The notes: generated from the sequence alone by a model not told the origin. A DNA stretch of 64,000 nt from Mesorhizobium sp. M2A.F.Ca.ET.046.03.2.1 (GCF_003952425.1 NZ_CP034449.1:4216001-4280000); one strand, 5' to 3'. Positions 16,852-26,312 are shown, counted from the first letter of the stretch. Numbers and translations are program-made.

Positions 16852-18150
16852 ATGAGGGGGATTCTTGATGCGATCGTCATAGGCGCTGGCTCGGCCGGGC
16901 TTGGCGTCAGCTATTTCCTGCAACAACGTGGCTGCACGCACCAGGTTCTCGAGCGAGGCTGCATAGGCGAGACGTGGCGAACTCAGCGCTGGGACTCTTT
17001 CCGTCTGAACTCGACGAATTTACGCACCATGCTGCCCGGCGACTCCTACGACGGGCCGGACCCCTGGGGCGCGATAACGCACCACGAATTCGTCGCCTAT
17101 CTGGAAGGCTATGTTGACCGGTACCACTTGCCGGTGCGCACCAGGGTGGCGGTCGAGCGGCTGGATTCCGAGAGCGGCACCTACCGGGTCACGACTGATT
17201 GCGAGACGCTTGTGGCCCATTCGATCGTGATTGCAACGGGCAACCAGTGCCGCCAGGTCCGGCCACCCTGGTGGTCAGACCTGCCGACCATTTTTCGCCA
17301 GGTCGATTCCTCAGCCTACCGCAACCCGGCCGAGCTTGTTGAGGGCGCCGTGCTCGTCGTCGGGAGTGGTCAATCGGGTGGACAGATCGCCGAGGATCTG
17401 GTGCAAGCCGGACGTCGGGTATTTCTGGCGACCAGCCGCACTGGCCGCCTAGTGCGCCGCTACAGGGGTGGCGACTCGTTCAACTGGCTCACCATCTCCG
17501 GCTTTGCCGACGTGCCGCGCTGTCAGCTCATCGTGGAAAACGGCGGCAGGCCTCCGGCGCGCCCGCTGCTCGGCGCGACCCACACAATCAGCTTGCAGTC
17601 GCTTAGCGCCCAAGGGGTCGTATTGCTCGGGCGTTTCAATGGCATCGTGAATGGCAGCCTGGCCTTCGGGGATGACGTCGACGACCACATGCGCTTCGCA
17701 GACGAAACCTCGGCCTACGCGAAGCGGGTTATCGACGAGTACATCGAGCGCGCCGGCATCGATGCGCCGCCGGCTGAGGATGATCCTGCCGAAACGGTTG
17801 CGTCGAGCGTGCCGAGCCCGCCGATCCGATCGATCGGCTTGGCCGCAAGCGGCATCTCCTCGATCATCTGGTGCACCGGATTCTCGGGCGACTTTTCATG
17901 GGTGAAGGTTCCCGGGGCTCTCGACGAGGCCGGCCAGCCGAAGCACGAGGACGGTATAGGCACCATTCCCGGGCTCTATTTCGCCGGCCTCGATTTTGCG
18001 GTAACGCGGAAATCAGGCACCATTCCGGCCGTTGCAGAGGAGGCGGACCATCTGGTGAGCCACATCGCAACAAAAGTGAGTCGAATACTTCGGCCAATCC
18101 CGGCCGCGGAGAATCACATGGGCCATTCTCAATTCGATGATGCTAGATAG
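16852..18150 (+). CDS. FAD/NAD(P)H-dependent monooxygenase-like oxidoreductase
   Basis: A 432-residue flavoprotein. The ATG at 16852, with GGGG 7 nt upstream, is preferred over the TTG at 16840. An N-terminal FAD Rossmann motif (AIVIGAGSAGLGVSYFLQQRG) is followed by GETWRTQRWDSFRLNSTN, typical of flavin monooxygenase-type enzymes. A second Rossmann motif for NAD(P)H is AVLVVGSGQSGGQIAEDL near residue 168. The C-terminal segment GLYFAGLDF closes the FAD fold. It resembles single-component N- or S-oxygenases and indole-pyruvate-type monooxygenases, but the substrate is unknown. It is flanked by two class III cyclase genes, divergent from one and convergent with the other. Confidence 0.82.
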   Translation: MRGILDAIVIGAGSAGLGVSYFLQQRGCTHQVLERGCIGETWRTQRWDSFRLNSTNLRTMLPGDSYDGPDPWGAITHHEFVAYLEGYVDRYHLPVRTRVAVERLDSESGTYRVTTDCETLVAHSIVIATGNQCRQVRPPWWSDLPTIFRQVDSSAYRNPAELVEGAVLVVGSGQSGGQIAEDLVQAGRRVFLATSRTGRLVRRYRGGDSFNWLTISGFADVPRCQLIVENGGRPPARPLLGATHTISLQSLSAQGVVLLGRFNGIVNGSLAFGDDVDDHMRFADETSAYAKRVIDEYIERAGIDAPPAEDDPAETVASSVPSPPIRSIGLAASGISSIIWCTGFSGDFSWVKVPGALDEAGQPKHEDGIGTIPGLYFAGLDFAVTRKSGTIPAVAEEADHLVSHIATKVSRILRPIPAAENHMGHSQFDDAR

Positions 18151-18322
18151 GCGCGAGCGCGTAGCTTGGAACGTCGGAAAAAGTCGGCACCAAGCGACCG
18201 CCTCACGCAGAAGCAAGTCTGGGCAATTCGCTTTTTTCTGATCGTGAAAGACTGGAATGACTGCAATTGGCGCGACCGCGCCCGTTGAACGCGCTGCCCC
18301 TTCCACCAACAAACGGCCAGGG

Positions 18323-21300
18323 CTATTCACGCCGGGCCGAGGGTGAGCCAAATAGCGTAGCACGCTCCAGCTCGCTGAGCAGGGCCTCGGCTTCTCTGAC
18401 GTCGGCAGTTTCAAAACCCTCGGTGAACCAGTCGCGAACGTGTGTCAGAAAATCGTGGGCCTTCTCCCCGGCGCCTCGCTCCGCCCACAGGCGTGCGAGT
18501 TGCGTCGCAGTTCGCAACTCCCACCATTTGGCGGCCTGCGCCCCAGCAGTCTCTACCGATTTGCCGAAAGATTCCGCCGCCAAGTCGCCGTCGCGACCAG
18601 GCTCGCGCAAAGCAAACTCCCCTTTCAGTCGGTACAGCTCGGCATCAAACCAACGCTCGCCGGTCGAAGTCGCACGCTCGAACGCGTCGTCGAGCACGCG
18701 TCGCGCATCTTCAACGTTGCCACTACTAAGGTAAGCCTCAGCCAGAATAGACCCGTAGTACGGCATCATCACCAGGTAACCGGCGTTCACGTCGTGCTCG
18801 TAGCAGGATTTGAGGGTCTCGAGGCCTTCGGTTGCATTTCCTTCAGCGATGAGTGAGGCAGCTCGAAAGCCCCGTCCCTTGTTCAACATTGCAGGCATGG
18901 CCTTTTCGGACGCGAGAGCAATCAGGCGCTCGCTGTCGCGCCGAAGGGCGAGCCAGTCTTTGCACAAGTGGTAGTAGACGCACGTGTTGGCGAGAGCCAA
19001 CGCGATCGCGAAGGGCTGGCGCGTTTTCTCCGCAGTTTCCAGACCCTGCCGACACCGGCGGTACCCCTGCTCGGGGTAGCCCAGAATGAGCAGCGTCCGG
19101 GCAAGGTAGAGGTTCGGTCCGGCGTCGGCGATATCCGCACCGAGCAGAGGGTCCAGGACAGGTGCTCTCGTCGAGACCCGCTGTTCCAGGAAAGAGCGTG
19201 CGGTGGCAAAATCGCCCATCCAAAGGGCAACGAATCCGGCTGCGTCCGCTCCGATTGGGCCACCCTCGCCGTATGCGCGCGACGCCGCGCGCATCAGCTC
19301 GTTTTCGACTTCGCGCGCGCGGTCGAGCTCCGCGCGATTGTAGTAACAGAGAAACTCGCCATAGCAGGCACGGAGGTTCTCGTGCTCCGCTCCCGTTTGC
19401 CCTGCCAAGAATCTGGCGCGGGCATAAGCGGTGCCCGTTTCGACCGCCGCCGTGCCTTTAGCCGCCCGGAGCGCATCCCCGAGCGCAAGGCGGAGCCCGA
19501 GTTCAAGTCGGTTGCGCTCCAAGCCTTCCGGCAGCGTTTCGAGAAGCGAGAGACCGTTATTGAGCTGGCCCAACGCTTCTATTGTCGCCGAGCGCATGAT
19601 CGCCGTGCGTGCCGCAGCCTGATAATATGGCACTGCCTGCTCGACGAGCCCGGACCTGCCGTAGTGGCCGGCGACGAGTTCGGGATGAGCTGTGGCCGTG
19701 TCCTTGAATCTGTTGACCAGCGCGTCGGCAATCGCGCCGTGCAGTTCCCGGCGGCGCCTTTTGAGGAGCGATTCGTAGGCGGCGTCCTGAATGAGAGCGT
19801 GCTTGAAGATATTTGCCGGGCTGGCCGTGGTGCCGCCGCTCAAGATTAGCTCGGCTCCGATCAGTTCCGAGAGCGCCGTCTCCAATTCACCGGCAGGCAT
19901 GTCGCTGACGCTCGCCAGCAGCGCACGATCGAACTCCCGCCCAATCACGGCACCGACTTGCGCGGCATGCCTTGCGGAGGGTGGCAGGCTGTCGAGCCGA
20001 GCCATCAGCGCGTCCTGAAGTGTCACCGGAACCGTGACTGCAGGCAGCGATCCCAAGAGGTCGAAATGATCCCCTGCGTCGACAAGGACGTTGAGATCGC
20101 GCATCGCCTTGGTCAATTCCTCGATGAACAGCGGAACGCCGTCGGCGTGCGCGACGATCTCGTTCAAGACTTCCTGCGGAAGACGCTTGCCTGCAACGGC
20201 CTCGGCCACTGCGGCCGCCTCAATCGGATCGAGCCGTTCGAGCACGATACAGTCAACGTGTGCGCCGCTCCAGGTCGGCTTGAACTCCGGCCGAAAAGTG
20301 ATGAGCAGCAGCAGGGGCAATTGGGCGATCCGATTGTTGATCCGATCGACCAGTTCCAGCGTCGTCGGGTCGAGCCATTGTGCATCTTCGACGACCATGA
20401 GCAGCGGATGCCGCGTCGCGAGCCCCTCAACCCAGTTCAGCAGCACTTCAAAAGTTATGGTCTTCCTCTGCTGAGGGGTCAGATCACGTAACGAATGCTG
20501 CTCGCCGGTTCGAACGCCGAGCAGATCGGCGATGACAGGGATGGCGCCAGTGGTATCGGGCAAAGCCCTTCCGAGAAGAAGCTCGAGCTTCCTGAACGGT
20601 GTTTTGTCCGGGTCAATGTTTGCAAACTCCGCAGAGCGCCGGATTTCCGAGATGACGGGCCGTAGCGCCGAGTTCGTGTAGTACGGCGAGGCGTCGAAAT
20701 GGATTGCCTGGAGCCGGTCCCCTCTCAGTCGATCCACGAAAAAGCGCACCAGTCTCGATTTTCCGATCCCGGGCTCCCCGGCTACGAGGACAACCTGGCC
20801 CATCGTTCGCCTGACCCGCCCCCAGCGCTCGAGCAGCAGATCGATCTCGCGGTCTCGGCCGACGAACGGCGTGAGTATCGTGCCGTGAAGTCCCTCGAAC
20901 CGACTTTCACTGCGCCCGATGCCGTGGACCCGCCAGAGGGCTACCGAGGGGCCGATCCCCTTGATCGGCTGCCTTCCCAGGTCCTCCAGGTCGAAAATCC
21001 CTCCGACGAGGTGCCGGGTGGTTTCGGAAATCACAACCTGGTCCGGCCCTGCCGCCTGCTGCAGCCGTGCTGCGAGGTTCGGCGTCTCCCCGACGATCTC
21101 GTCCGGGCGCTCTGCCTCCCCTTCCCCTAGGCTTCCGATGACCACCAACCCTGTGGCAATACCGATGCGTGCACGAAGGTGAGGAACCTCTTGCGTCTTG
21201 ATTCCACCGGTTGCTGCCACAATGCGAAGGGCAGCCTTGACCGCCCGTTCAGCCGCGTCCTCCTGTGCCTTCGGCCAGCCGAAATATGCAAGAATGCCAT

Positions 21301-21718
21301 CGCCCAAGAACTTGGCGACGTGCCCTCCCAAACGGTCCACTTCTTCGGTTACCGCGCTTCGGTAGCGCCGCATCACCGCCCGCAGTTCTTCGGGGTCGAG
21401 CTGTCGGCTTAGCTCGGTCGATCCGACGAGGTCGACGAACATCACCGTGAGCTGCCGCCGCTCCGCCTCTGTCGGGGCAGAAAAAGGCAGCGCCGTCTTC
21501 AGCGATATGGATGCGCCAACGGGCGGCGACCTCGAAACAGGGGCCAGTGAGGCAATCGCATCGAGCAGCTTGCGCCGGTGTCCGACCGAGGTCACGCCGA
21601 GTCTCGCCAGATCCTCGGCCCTCAGGTGGGCAAGAACCTCTCCACTAACATCGTTGTCGCGAAAGGCCTTCTCGTATTGTCCCAGGCCGATACCGCGAAG
21701 CCAGGTGGCGACGTTCAC
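18323..21718 (-). CDS. SAM-domain class III cyclase with AAA/STAND ATPase and TPR
   Basis: A signalling protein of about 1131 residues. I prefer the GTG at 21718, preceded by AGGAGG, giving VNVATWLRGIGLGQYEKAF; an ATG at 21754 would add 12 residues. Domains in order are a SAM (sterile alpha motif) domain (about 3-65); a class III cyclase (about 85-255; LTVMFVDLVGSTELS, HVAKFLGDGILAYFGWPK, GETPNLAARLQ); an AAA/STAND ATPase (about 280-600; Walker A AGEPGIGKSRLVR, Walker B LLMVVEDAQWLD); and TPR-like helices to the end. The layout is that of large soluble sensors in which ATPase/TPR modules control cyclic nucleotide production. The trigger is unknown. It converges on the monooxygenase gene, with 172 nt between. 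Confidence 0.9.
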   Translation of the reverse strand: MNVATWLRGIGLGQYEKAFRDNDVSGEVLAHLRAEDLARLGVTSVGHRRKLLDAIASLAPVSRSPPVGASISLKTALPFSAPTEAERRQLTVMFVDLVGSTELSRQLDPEELRAVMRRYRSAVTEEVDRLGGHVAKFLGDGILAYFGWPKAQEDAAERAVKAALRIVAATGGIKTQEVPHLRARIGIATGLVVIGSLGEGEAERPDEIVGETPNLAARLQQAAGPDQVVISETTRHLVGGIFDLEDLGRQPIKGIGPSVALWRVHGIGRSESRFEGLHGTILTPFVGRDREIDLLLERWGRVRRTMGQVVLVAGEPGIGKSRLVRFFVDRLRGDRLQAIHFDASPYYTNSALRPVISEIRRSAEFANIDPDKTPFRKLELLLGRALPDTTGAIPVIADLLGVRTGEQHSLRDLTPQQRKTITFEVLLNWVEGLATRHPLLMVVEDAQWLDPTTLELVDRINNRIAQLPLLLLITFRPEFKPTWSGAHVDCIVLERLDPIEAAAVAEAVAGKRLPQEVLNEIVAHADGVPLFIEELTKAMRDLNVLVDAGDHFDLLGSLPAVTVPVTLQDALMARLDSLPPSARHAAQVGAVIGREFDRALLASVSDMPAGELETALSELIGAELILSGGTTASPANIFKHALIQDAAYESLLKRRRRELHGAIADALVNRFKDTATAHPELVAGHYGRSGLVEQAVPYYQAAARTAIMRSATIEALGQLNNGLSLLETLPEGLERNRLELGLRLALGDALRAAKGTAAVETGTAYARARFLAGQTGAEHENLRACYGEFLCYYNRAELDRAREVENELMRAASRAYGEGGPIGADAAGFVALWMGDFATARSFLEQRVSTRAPVLDPLLGADIADAGPNLYLARTLLILGYPEQGYRRCRQGLETAEKTRQPFAIALALANTCVYYHLCKDWLALRRDSERLIALASEKAMPAMLNKGRGFRAASLIAEGNATEGLETLKSCYEHDVNAGYLVMMPYYGSILAEAYLSSGNVEDARRVLDDAFERATSTGERWFDAELYRLKGEFALREPGRDGDLAAESFGKSVETAGAQAAKWWELRTATQLARLWAERGAGEKAHDFLTHVRDWFTEGFETADVREAEALLSELERATLFGSPSARRE

Positions 21719-22149
21719 CTCCCCCTCCTGAATGAAAGTGCAATAATACACCAAAAGGCCCTCATGGATGCGTGAAAACGGGTCCGAGAGAGTCGATTCG
21801 GCCTCAGCCTGAAGGTCCCCTTAATAGGACCAGAAATGTCTGCAAGTGGCGGCGCAAGAATGTCCTTCCGGAACCGGAACTGATGACCCAAGTCGGCCGA
21901 GACGTCGCGACAGCGTCAAACGCCGCCTTCGACTAAGCAGATCGCTATTGCCGGAATCGGGTCGACTGCAGAAGGGCTACTGAAGCAACGACAGGCGAGA
22001 CCTGACGGTCCGGCTTCGGCCCATTTCAGCCGTTCACCGACAACTGTAGGAAGGTCGCTCACGGCCTAAAGTTTAAAGGTTTGCATAATTTGCCGTACTT
22101 TTCGAGCAAAAATAGTACGGCGACTTCAGAGCCAAGCCATTGAAATTCA
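21719..22149. other. gene-free spacer with an inverted repeat
   Basis: 431 nt between the large cyclase gene and the tRNA. No coding frame is convincing. An 8-bp inverted repeat GCCGTACT (22092-22099) / AGTACGGC (22114-22121) with an A/T-rich 14-nt loop lies 29 nt past the 3' end of the tRNA. It may help end or process the tRNA transcript, although no T-run follows. This spacer is also where the accessory-looking left part of the window meets the conserved right part. Confidence 0.45.
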
Positions 22150-22226
22150 TGGTGATCCCGACAGGAATCGAACCTGTGACCTACAGATTAGGAATCTGCC
22201 GCTCTATCCTACTGAGCTACGGGACC
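22150..22226 (-). tRNA. tRNA-Arg (anticodon CCT)
   Basis: A 77-nt cloverleaf on the minus strand with an encoded CCA end (22150-22152). The acceptor arm GGTCCCG/CGGGATC pairs over 7 bp with one G-T. The D arm is GCTC/GAGC, the anticodon stem GCAGA/TCTGT has loop TTCCTAA giving CCT (22190-22192), and the T arm contains GGTTCGATTCC. It decodes AGG arginine codons, which are rare in this GC-rich genome. tRNA genes of this kind are common integration sites. Its 3' end faces the accessory-looking region. Confidence 0.97.
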
Positions 22227-22336
22227 ACGCGGCCCGACACATAAACGCTTCGGGCCGGTTCGCCAAGAGGAGTCTGAAAGCCGATCAGGCGGCCGTCTGC
22301 GATGGGCGGCCGCCTCCTCTTGCCAAGCCAGTGCCG

Positions 22337-23500
22337 TCAGGCCGCCAAGGCCGTCTCGGCCAGCTTCACCCAGTAGCTCATGCCGTGCGGGATGACCTCG
22401 TCGTTGAAGTCGTAGGCAGGGTGATGCAGGCCGGCCGAGTCGCCGTTGCCGATGAAGATGAAGGCGCCGGGTCGGGCTTCCAGCATATAGGAGAAATCCT
22501 CGCCGCCCATCACCGGCTGGATGGTGCGATGGACATGCGCGTCGCCGGCGACGTCGGCGGCGACATCGCTGGCGAAGACCGTCTCTTGCGCATGATTGAA
22601 GGTGACGGGATAGTTGGCGTCGTAATCGACCTCGATCGTGGCGCCGAAGGCGGTCGCGATGCCGGCGCAGATGGCGCGCATGCGCTCTTCCGATTTCTTG
22701 GCCACTTCCTTCTTCAGCGTGCGGACGGTGCCGGCGATCTCGGCGCTTTCGGGGATGACGTTATAGGCGTCGCCGGCGTGGAACTTCGTGACCGACACCA
22801 CCACGGCCTCGACGGGGTCGGTGCTGCGCGAGGCGATGGTCTGCAGCGCGCCCACCAGCTGGCTGGCGATGACGATGGGATCGATCGTGCCGTGCGGCAT
22901 CGCGGCATGGCCGCCACGGCCCTTGACGGTGATGGTGAACTCGGCCGTCGCGGCCATGATCGGACCGGGCTTGATGGCGAACTGGCCGACCGGCAGGCCC
23001 GGCATATTGTGCATGCCGAACACCTTCTCGATGTCGAAGCGTTCCATCATGCCGTCCTTGACCATCTCGTTGCCGCCGCCGCCGCCTTCCTCGGCCGGCT
23101 GGAAGATCACCGCCACGGTGCCGGCGAAATTGCGCGTCTCCGCAAGATATTTGGCGGCGCCCAGGAGCATCGCGGTATGGCCATCATGGCCGCAGGCATG
23201 CATCCTGCCGCGCACGGTCGAGGCCCATGGCTTGCCGGTGATTTCGTCGATCGGCAGCGCGTCCATGTCGGCGCGCAGCCCGATCGTCGGGCCATCGCCC
23301 TTGCGGCCGCGGATGATGCCGACGACGCCGGTCTTGCCCAATCCCGTCACCACTTCGTCACAGCCGAAGGCCTTCAGCTTCTCGGTGACGAAGCCGGCGG
23401 TCTGGAAGACGTCGAAATTCAGCTCCGGCGTCTGGTGGAGATGTCGTCGCCAGCCGGCGACTTCTTCCTGCATTTGTGCGGCGCGGTTGAGAATAGGCAT
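22337..23500 (-). CDS. M20-family amidohydrolase (hippurate hydrolase-like)
   Basis: A 387-residue metal-dependent amidohydrolase; start ATG at 23500 (MPILNRAAQMQEEVAGWRR). Family marks are RRHLHQTPELNFD at the N-terminus, LRADMDALPI (first metal Asp), MHACGHDGHTAMLLGAA (His ligands and catalytic region), QPAEEGGGGGNEMVKDG (catalytic Glu and ligand Glu), and the dimerisation domain from about 180. Members hydrolyse N-acyl amino acids such as hippurate or N-acetyl amino acids. No signal peptide is seen, so it should be cytosolic. It sits alone, divergent from the carboxypeptidase gene and 110 nt from the tRNA. Confidence 0.9.
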   Translation of the reverse strand: MPILNRAAQMQEEVAGWRRHLHQTPELNFDVFQTAGFVTEKLKAFGCDEVVTGLGKTGVVGIIRGRKGDGPTIGLRADMDALPIDEITGKPWASTVRGRMHACGHDGHTAMLLGAAKYLAETRNFAGTVAVIFQPAEEGGGGGNEMVKDGMMERFDIEKVFGMHNMPGLPVGQFAIKPGPIMAATAEFTITVKGRGGHAAMPHGTIDPIVIASQLVGALQTIASRSTDPVEAVVVSVTKFHAGDAYNVIPESAEIAGTVRTLKKEVAKKSEERMRAICAGIATAFGATIEVDYDANYPVTFNHAQETVFASDVAADVAGDAHVHRTIQPVMGGEDFSYMLEARPGAFIFIGNGDSAGLHHPAYDFNDEVIPHGMSYWVKLAETALAA

Positions 23501-23721
23501 GATCGGTCCATCTCTCGGTTGATTGGCGGCGGTCGGTTCAGAACCGATGCTCAGCAATTGTGATTGTGTTGAACTTTGCCATTTTGGCGTCACATAGGGT
23601 AAATAGCACCGCAACAATGGGGTCCGGGTCGAGGGGCCGGGCCGCATTTATGCTGGCGATGGGTAACGAAATCTTACGGACCCAGTGGCGATTACGGCAA
23701 GAGGCGATTTCGGATTTGATC

Positions 23722-24891
23722 ATGCGGCAGAGGCATTTCCTCAACCTGTTGCTGGCGGGCGCGCTGGCGCTTCCGGCGTTTGCCGGCGTTGCGCGCGCCA
23801 ATCCGGTGGTCCTGTTCGACCTCAAGAGCGGCTCCATTCTGGAGCATCAGGACGCGTTCAAGCGCTGGTATCCGGCCTCGCTCAGCAAGCTGATGACGGC
23901 CTATGTCGCCTTCCGCGCCATTCAGGCCGGCGAGGTGGCGCTCGATTCGCCGATCAAGGTGACCAAGCATTCGGCCGGCGAGCCGCCGAGCAAGATGGGC
24001 TTCAAGCCCGGCTCGGTGATGCGTCTCGACAATGCGCTGAAGATGATGCTGGTCAAATCGGCCAACGACATCGCCATGGCCGTGGGCGAGAATATCGGCG
24101 GGTCGCAGGCGGCCTTCGCCGACCGCATGAACGCCGAGGCGGCCCGGCTCGGCATGGTCGGAACGCATTTCGTCAACCCGAACGGGCTCTATTCGCCGGA
24201 ACAATACACCACAGCGCGCGACCTCGCCGTGCTGGTGACGGCGCTGCGCAATGATTTTCCACAGTATGCGCCCTGGTTCTCAATCGAAGGCCTTGCCGTC
24301 GGCAAGAAGGCGCTCCCGAACTATAATCTGCTCATCGGCCGCTATCCCGGCGCCGACGGCATGAAGACCGGCTTCGTCTGCTCTTCCGGCTTCAACATGA
24401 TCGGCTCGGCGACGCGCAACGGCCGCACGCTGGTCGCCGTGGTGCTTGGCGAGAAATCGGCTGTCAGCCGCGCCGAGGCGGCCGCAAAGCTGCTCGACCA
24501 GGGTTTCGATACGCCGGCGGAGAGTTCGACGACGCTGGCCGCTCTCAAGCCCTATGGCGACACCCTGTCGCCCAACGACATGCATGACGAGATCTGCAAG
24601 AAGAAGCCGAAGGAAGAGCAATCCGAGGCGGCCCCCGAGGTCGCTGCCAAGGATAAGCCCAAGTCGCCCTATCAGGTGAAGCTCGACCACCCGACGCTGA
24701 TCGCGGTCGGCCTCGGGGGCGCAACCGGACCGGCGCCCAAGGCATTCGTCGACCAGGCCGATCAGAACTATGCCGATGTGCCGGTGCCGAGCTGGCGGCC
24801 CGACAGGCCGGCGCCGGCCGACGCCGAGCCGGCGGCGACCGGAACGGCAGCCGCCGCGGCGCAAGGCGACCAGCCCGCCAAGGCGAACTAG
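23722..24891 (+). CDS. D-alanyl-D-alanine carboxypeptidase (DacF-like, S11)
   Basis: A 389-residue penicillin-binding protein. The chosen ATG at 23722 gives MRQRHFLNLLLAGALALP, a signal peptide cleaved after about residue 26; longer upstream frames lack this. The three active-site motifs are S-L-S-K (PASLSKLMTAYVAF), S-A-N (VKSANDIAMAVGE) and K-T-G (GMKTGFVCSSGFNM). It trims the terminal D-Ala from peptidoglycan stem peptides in the periplasm. The C-terminal 140 residues are low complexity, rich in Ala, Pro and Lys, without the usual C-terminal amphipathic anchor. A CobW GTPase gene begins 5 nt after its stop, so the two are probably cotranscribed. Confidence 0.92.
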   Translation: MRQRHFLNLLLAGALALPAFAGVARANPVVLFDLKSGSILEHQDAFKRWYPASLSKLMTAYVAFRAIQAGEVALDSPIKVTKHSAGEPPSKMGFKPGSVMRLDNALKMMLVKSANDIAMAVGENIGGSQAAFADRMNAEAARLGMVGTHFVNPNGLYSPEQYTTARDLAVLVTALRNDFPQYAPWFSIEGLAVGKKALPNYNLLIGRYPGADGMKTGFVCSSGFNMIGSATRNGRTLVAVVLGEKSAVSRAEAAAKLLDQGFDTPAESSTTLAALKPYGDTLSPNDMHDEICKKKPKEEQSEAAPEVAAKDKPKSPYQVKLDHPTLIAVGLGGATGPAPKAFVDQADQNYADVPVPSWRPDRPAPADAEPAATGTAAAAAQGDQPAKAN

Positions 24892-24896
24892 CCATC

Positions 24897-26033
24897 ATGA
24901 AGGGCGGCTTTCCCATCCCCGTCTCCGTTCTCACCGGCTTTCTCGGCGCCGGCAAGACGACGCTGCTCAATCGGCTGCTCAAGGATCCGGCGCTTGCCGA
25001 TACGGCGGCGATCATCAACGAGTTCGGCGAGGTGGCGATCGACCACCTTTTGGTCGAGCAGGCATCCGACGGCATCATCCAGCTCTCCGACGGCTGCCTC
25101 TGCTGCACGGTGCGCGGCGACCTGGTCGACACGCTTGCCGATCTCGTCGACCGGCTGCAGACCGGCCGCATCGCGAAACTCGCCCGCGTCGTCGTCGAGA
25201 CGACGGGTCTCGCCGATCCTGCGCCGGTGCTGCAGTCGATCATGGCGCATCCTGCGCTGGTGCAGGCCTTCCGGCTCGACGGCGTCATCACGCTGGTCGA
25301 CGCCGTCAATAGCGAGGCGACGCTCGACGCCCATGTCGAGGCGGTGAAACAGGCGGCGGTGGCCGATCGCATCGTGCTGACCAAGACGGACCTTGCCGAT
25401 GCGGCCGAGGTCGAGGCGTTGCTGGCAAGGCTGAAGCAGGTCAATCCGGGCGCCGTCGTGCTCGACGTCAACGAGGCCGGCGCCGCGGCGCTGTTCAATT
25501 GCGGGCTTTATGATCCCGAAACCAAGTCCGCCGACGTGCGGCGCTGGCTTGGCGAAGAGGCTGCGCATGATCAAGATCATCACCATGATCAGGATCATCA
25601 CCAAGATCATCGCCATCATCACCATGACGGCGATCATGATCACCACCATCACGAGCACCGCCACGATAGGCGCGTGCGCACGCACTCGCTCGTCCATGAT
25701 GGGCCGGTGCCGTTCTCGGCGATCGAGATGTTCCTCGACCTTCTGCGCTCGACACATGGCGAGAAGCTGCTGCGCATGAAGGGCGTCATCGAGCTCGCGG
25801 AGGATCCGTCGCGACCGCTTGTCATTCACGGCGTGCAGAAGATCCTGCATCCGCCGGCAAGGCTGCCGGCCTGGCCCGACGGTCAGCGCGGCACCAGGCT
25901 GGTGCTGATCACGCTGGACATGCCGGAAGATTATATCCAGCGCCTGTTCGCGGCCTTCACCAACAAACCGTCGATCGACACGCCGGACCGGGCCGCGCTC
26001 GAGTCCAATCCGCTGGCAATAGCCGGGCTATAA
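24897..26033 (+). CDS. CobW/ZNG-type metal-chaperone GTPase
   Basis: A 378-residue G3E GTPase. P-loop GFLGAGKTTLLNRLL is near residue 14, followed by the metal-binding GCLCCTVRGDL (C-x-C-C, about 64-74), the G3E segment VVETTGLADP, base recognition LTKTDLAD, and a CobW C-terminal domain (about 270-365). Between the two domains (about 222-255) is a stretch of alternating histidine and aspartate with about 17 His, a metal reservoir. Such proteins deliver zinc (or cobalt) to client enzymes under scarcity. The 5-nt spacing after the DD-carboxypeptidase suggests cotranscription. No Zur box was identified. Confidence 0.9.
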   Translation: MKGGFPIPVSVLTGFLGAGKTTLLNRLLKDPALADTAAIINEFGEVAIDHLLVEQASDGIIQLSDGCLCCTVRGDLVDTLADLVDRLQTGRIAKLARVVVETTGLADPAPVLQSIMAHPALVQAFRLDGVITLVDAVNSEATLDAHVEAVKQAAVADRIVLTKTDLADAAEVEALLARLKQVNPGAVVLDVNEAGAAALFNCGLYDPETKSADVRRWLGEEAAHDQDHHHDQDHHQDHRHHHHDGDHDHHHHEHRHDRRVRTHSLVHDGPVPFSAIEMFLDLLRSTHGEKLLRMKGVIELAEDPSRPLVIHGVQKILHPPARLPAWPDGQRGTRLVLITLDMPEDYIQRLFAAFTNKPSIDTPDRAALESNPLAIAGL

Positions 26034-26052
26034 GCAAAAAAACGACGCCGGC

Positions 26053-26304
26053 TCAGGCCGCGCTGCCGCGCTCGACCAGGAAACGATGACCGCCAGTGAC
26101 CGCGGCCGTTTCGACCAATTGGTGACCGGCATCGGCGCAGAAGGCCGGGATATCGATGACCGCGAGCGGATCGGTGGTTTCCAGCCAAAGCCGGCTGCCC
26201 GGCCGCATGGCCGCCAACCGCTTGCGGGCTTTCAGCACCGGCAACGGACAGTTCAGTCCCTTGAGATCGTAGATGGCGGGCGGCTTTGCCCTTTGTTCAT
26301 GCAT
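26053..26304 (-). CDS. TusA-family sulfur carrier
   Basis: An 83-residue SirA/TusA-like protein. The hallmark is YDLKGLNCPLPVLKARK near residues 12-28, with the C-P-L-P cysteine that carries persulfide sulfur, followed by LETTDPLAVIDIPAFC, the second strand-helix of the fold. The second cysteine in IPAFCADAG is common in this alphaproteobacterial subgroup. It acts in the cytosol in sulfur relay to tRNA thiolation or molybdenum-cofactor enzymes; which one is not shown. It converges on the CobW gene (19-nt gap) and follows the L,D-transpeptidase on the same strand across a hairpin. Confidence 0.9.
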   Translation of the reverse strand: MHEQRAKPPAIYDLKGLNCPLPVLKARKRLAAMRPGSRLWLETTDPLAVIDIPAFCADAGHQLVETAAVTGGHRFLVERGSAA

Positions 26305-26312
26305 GTCGTTAT

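Noticed and set aside
25560..25670. Repetitive CATCACGATCA-like stretch as a CRISPR or satellite
   Set aside because: It encodes the His/Asp-rich linker of the CobW protein in frame, with no spacers or regular unit.
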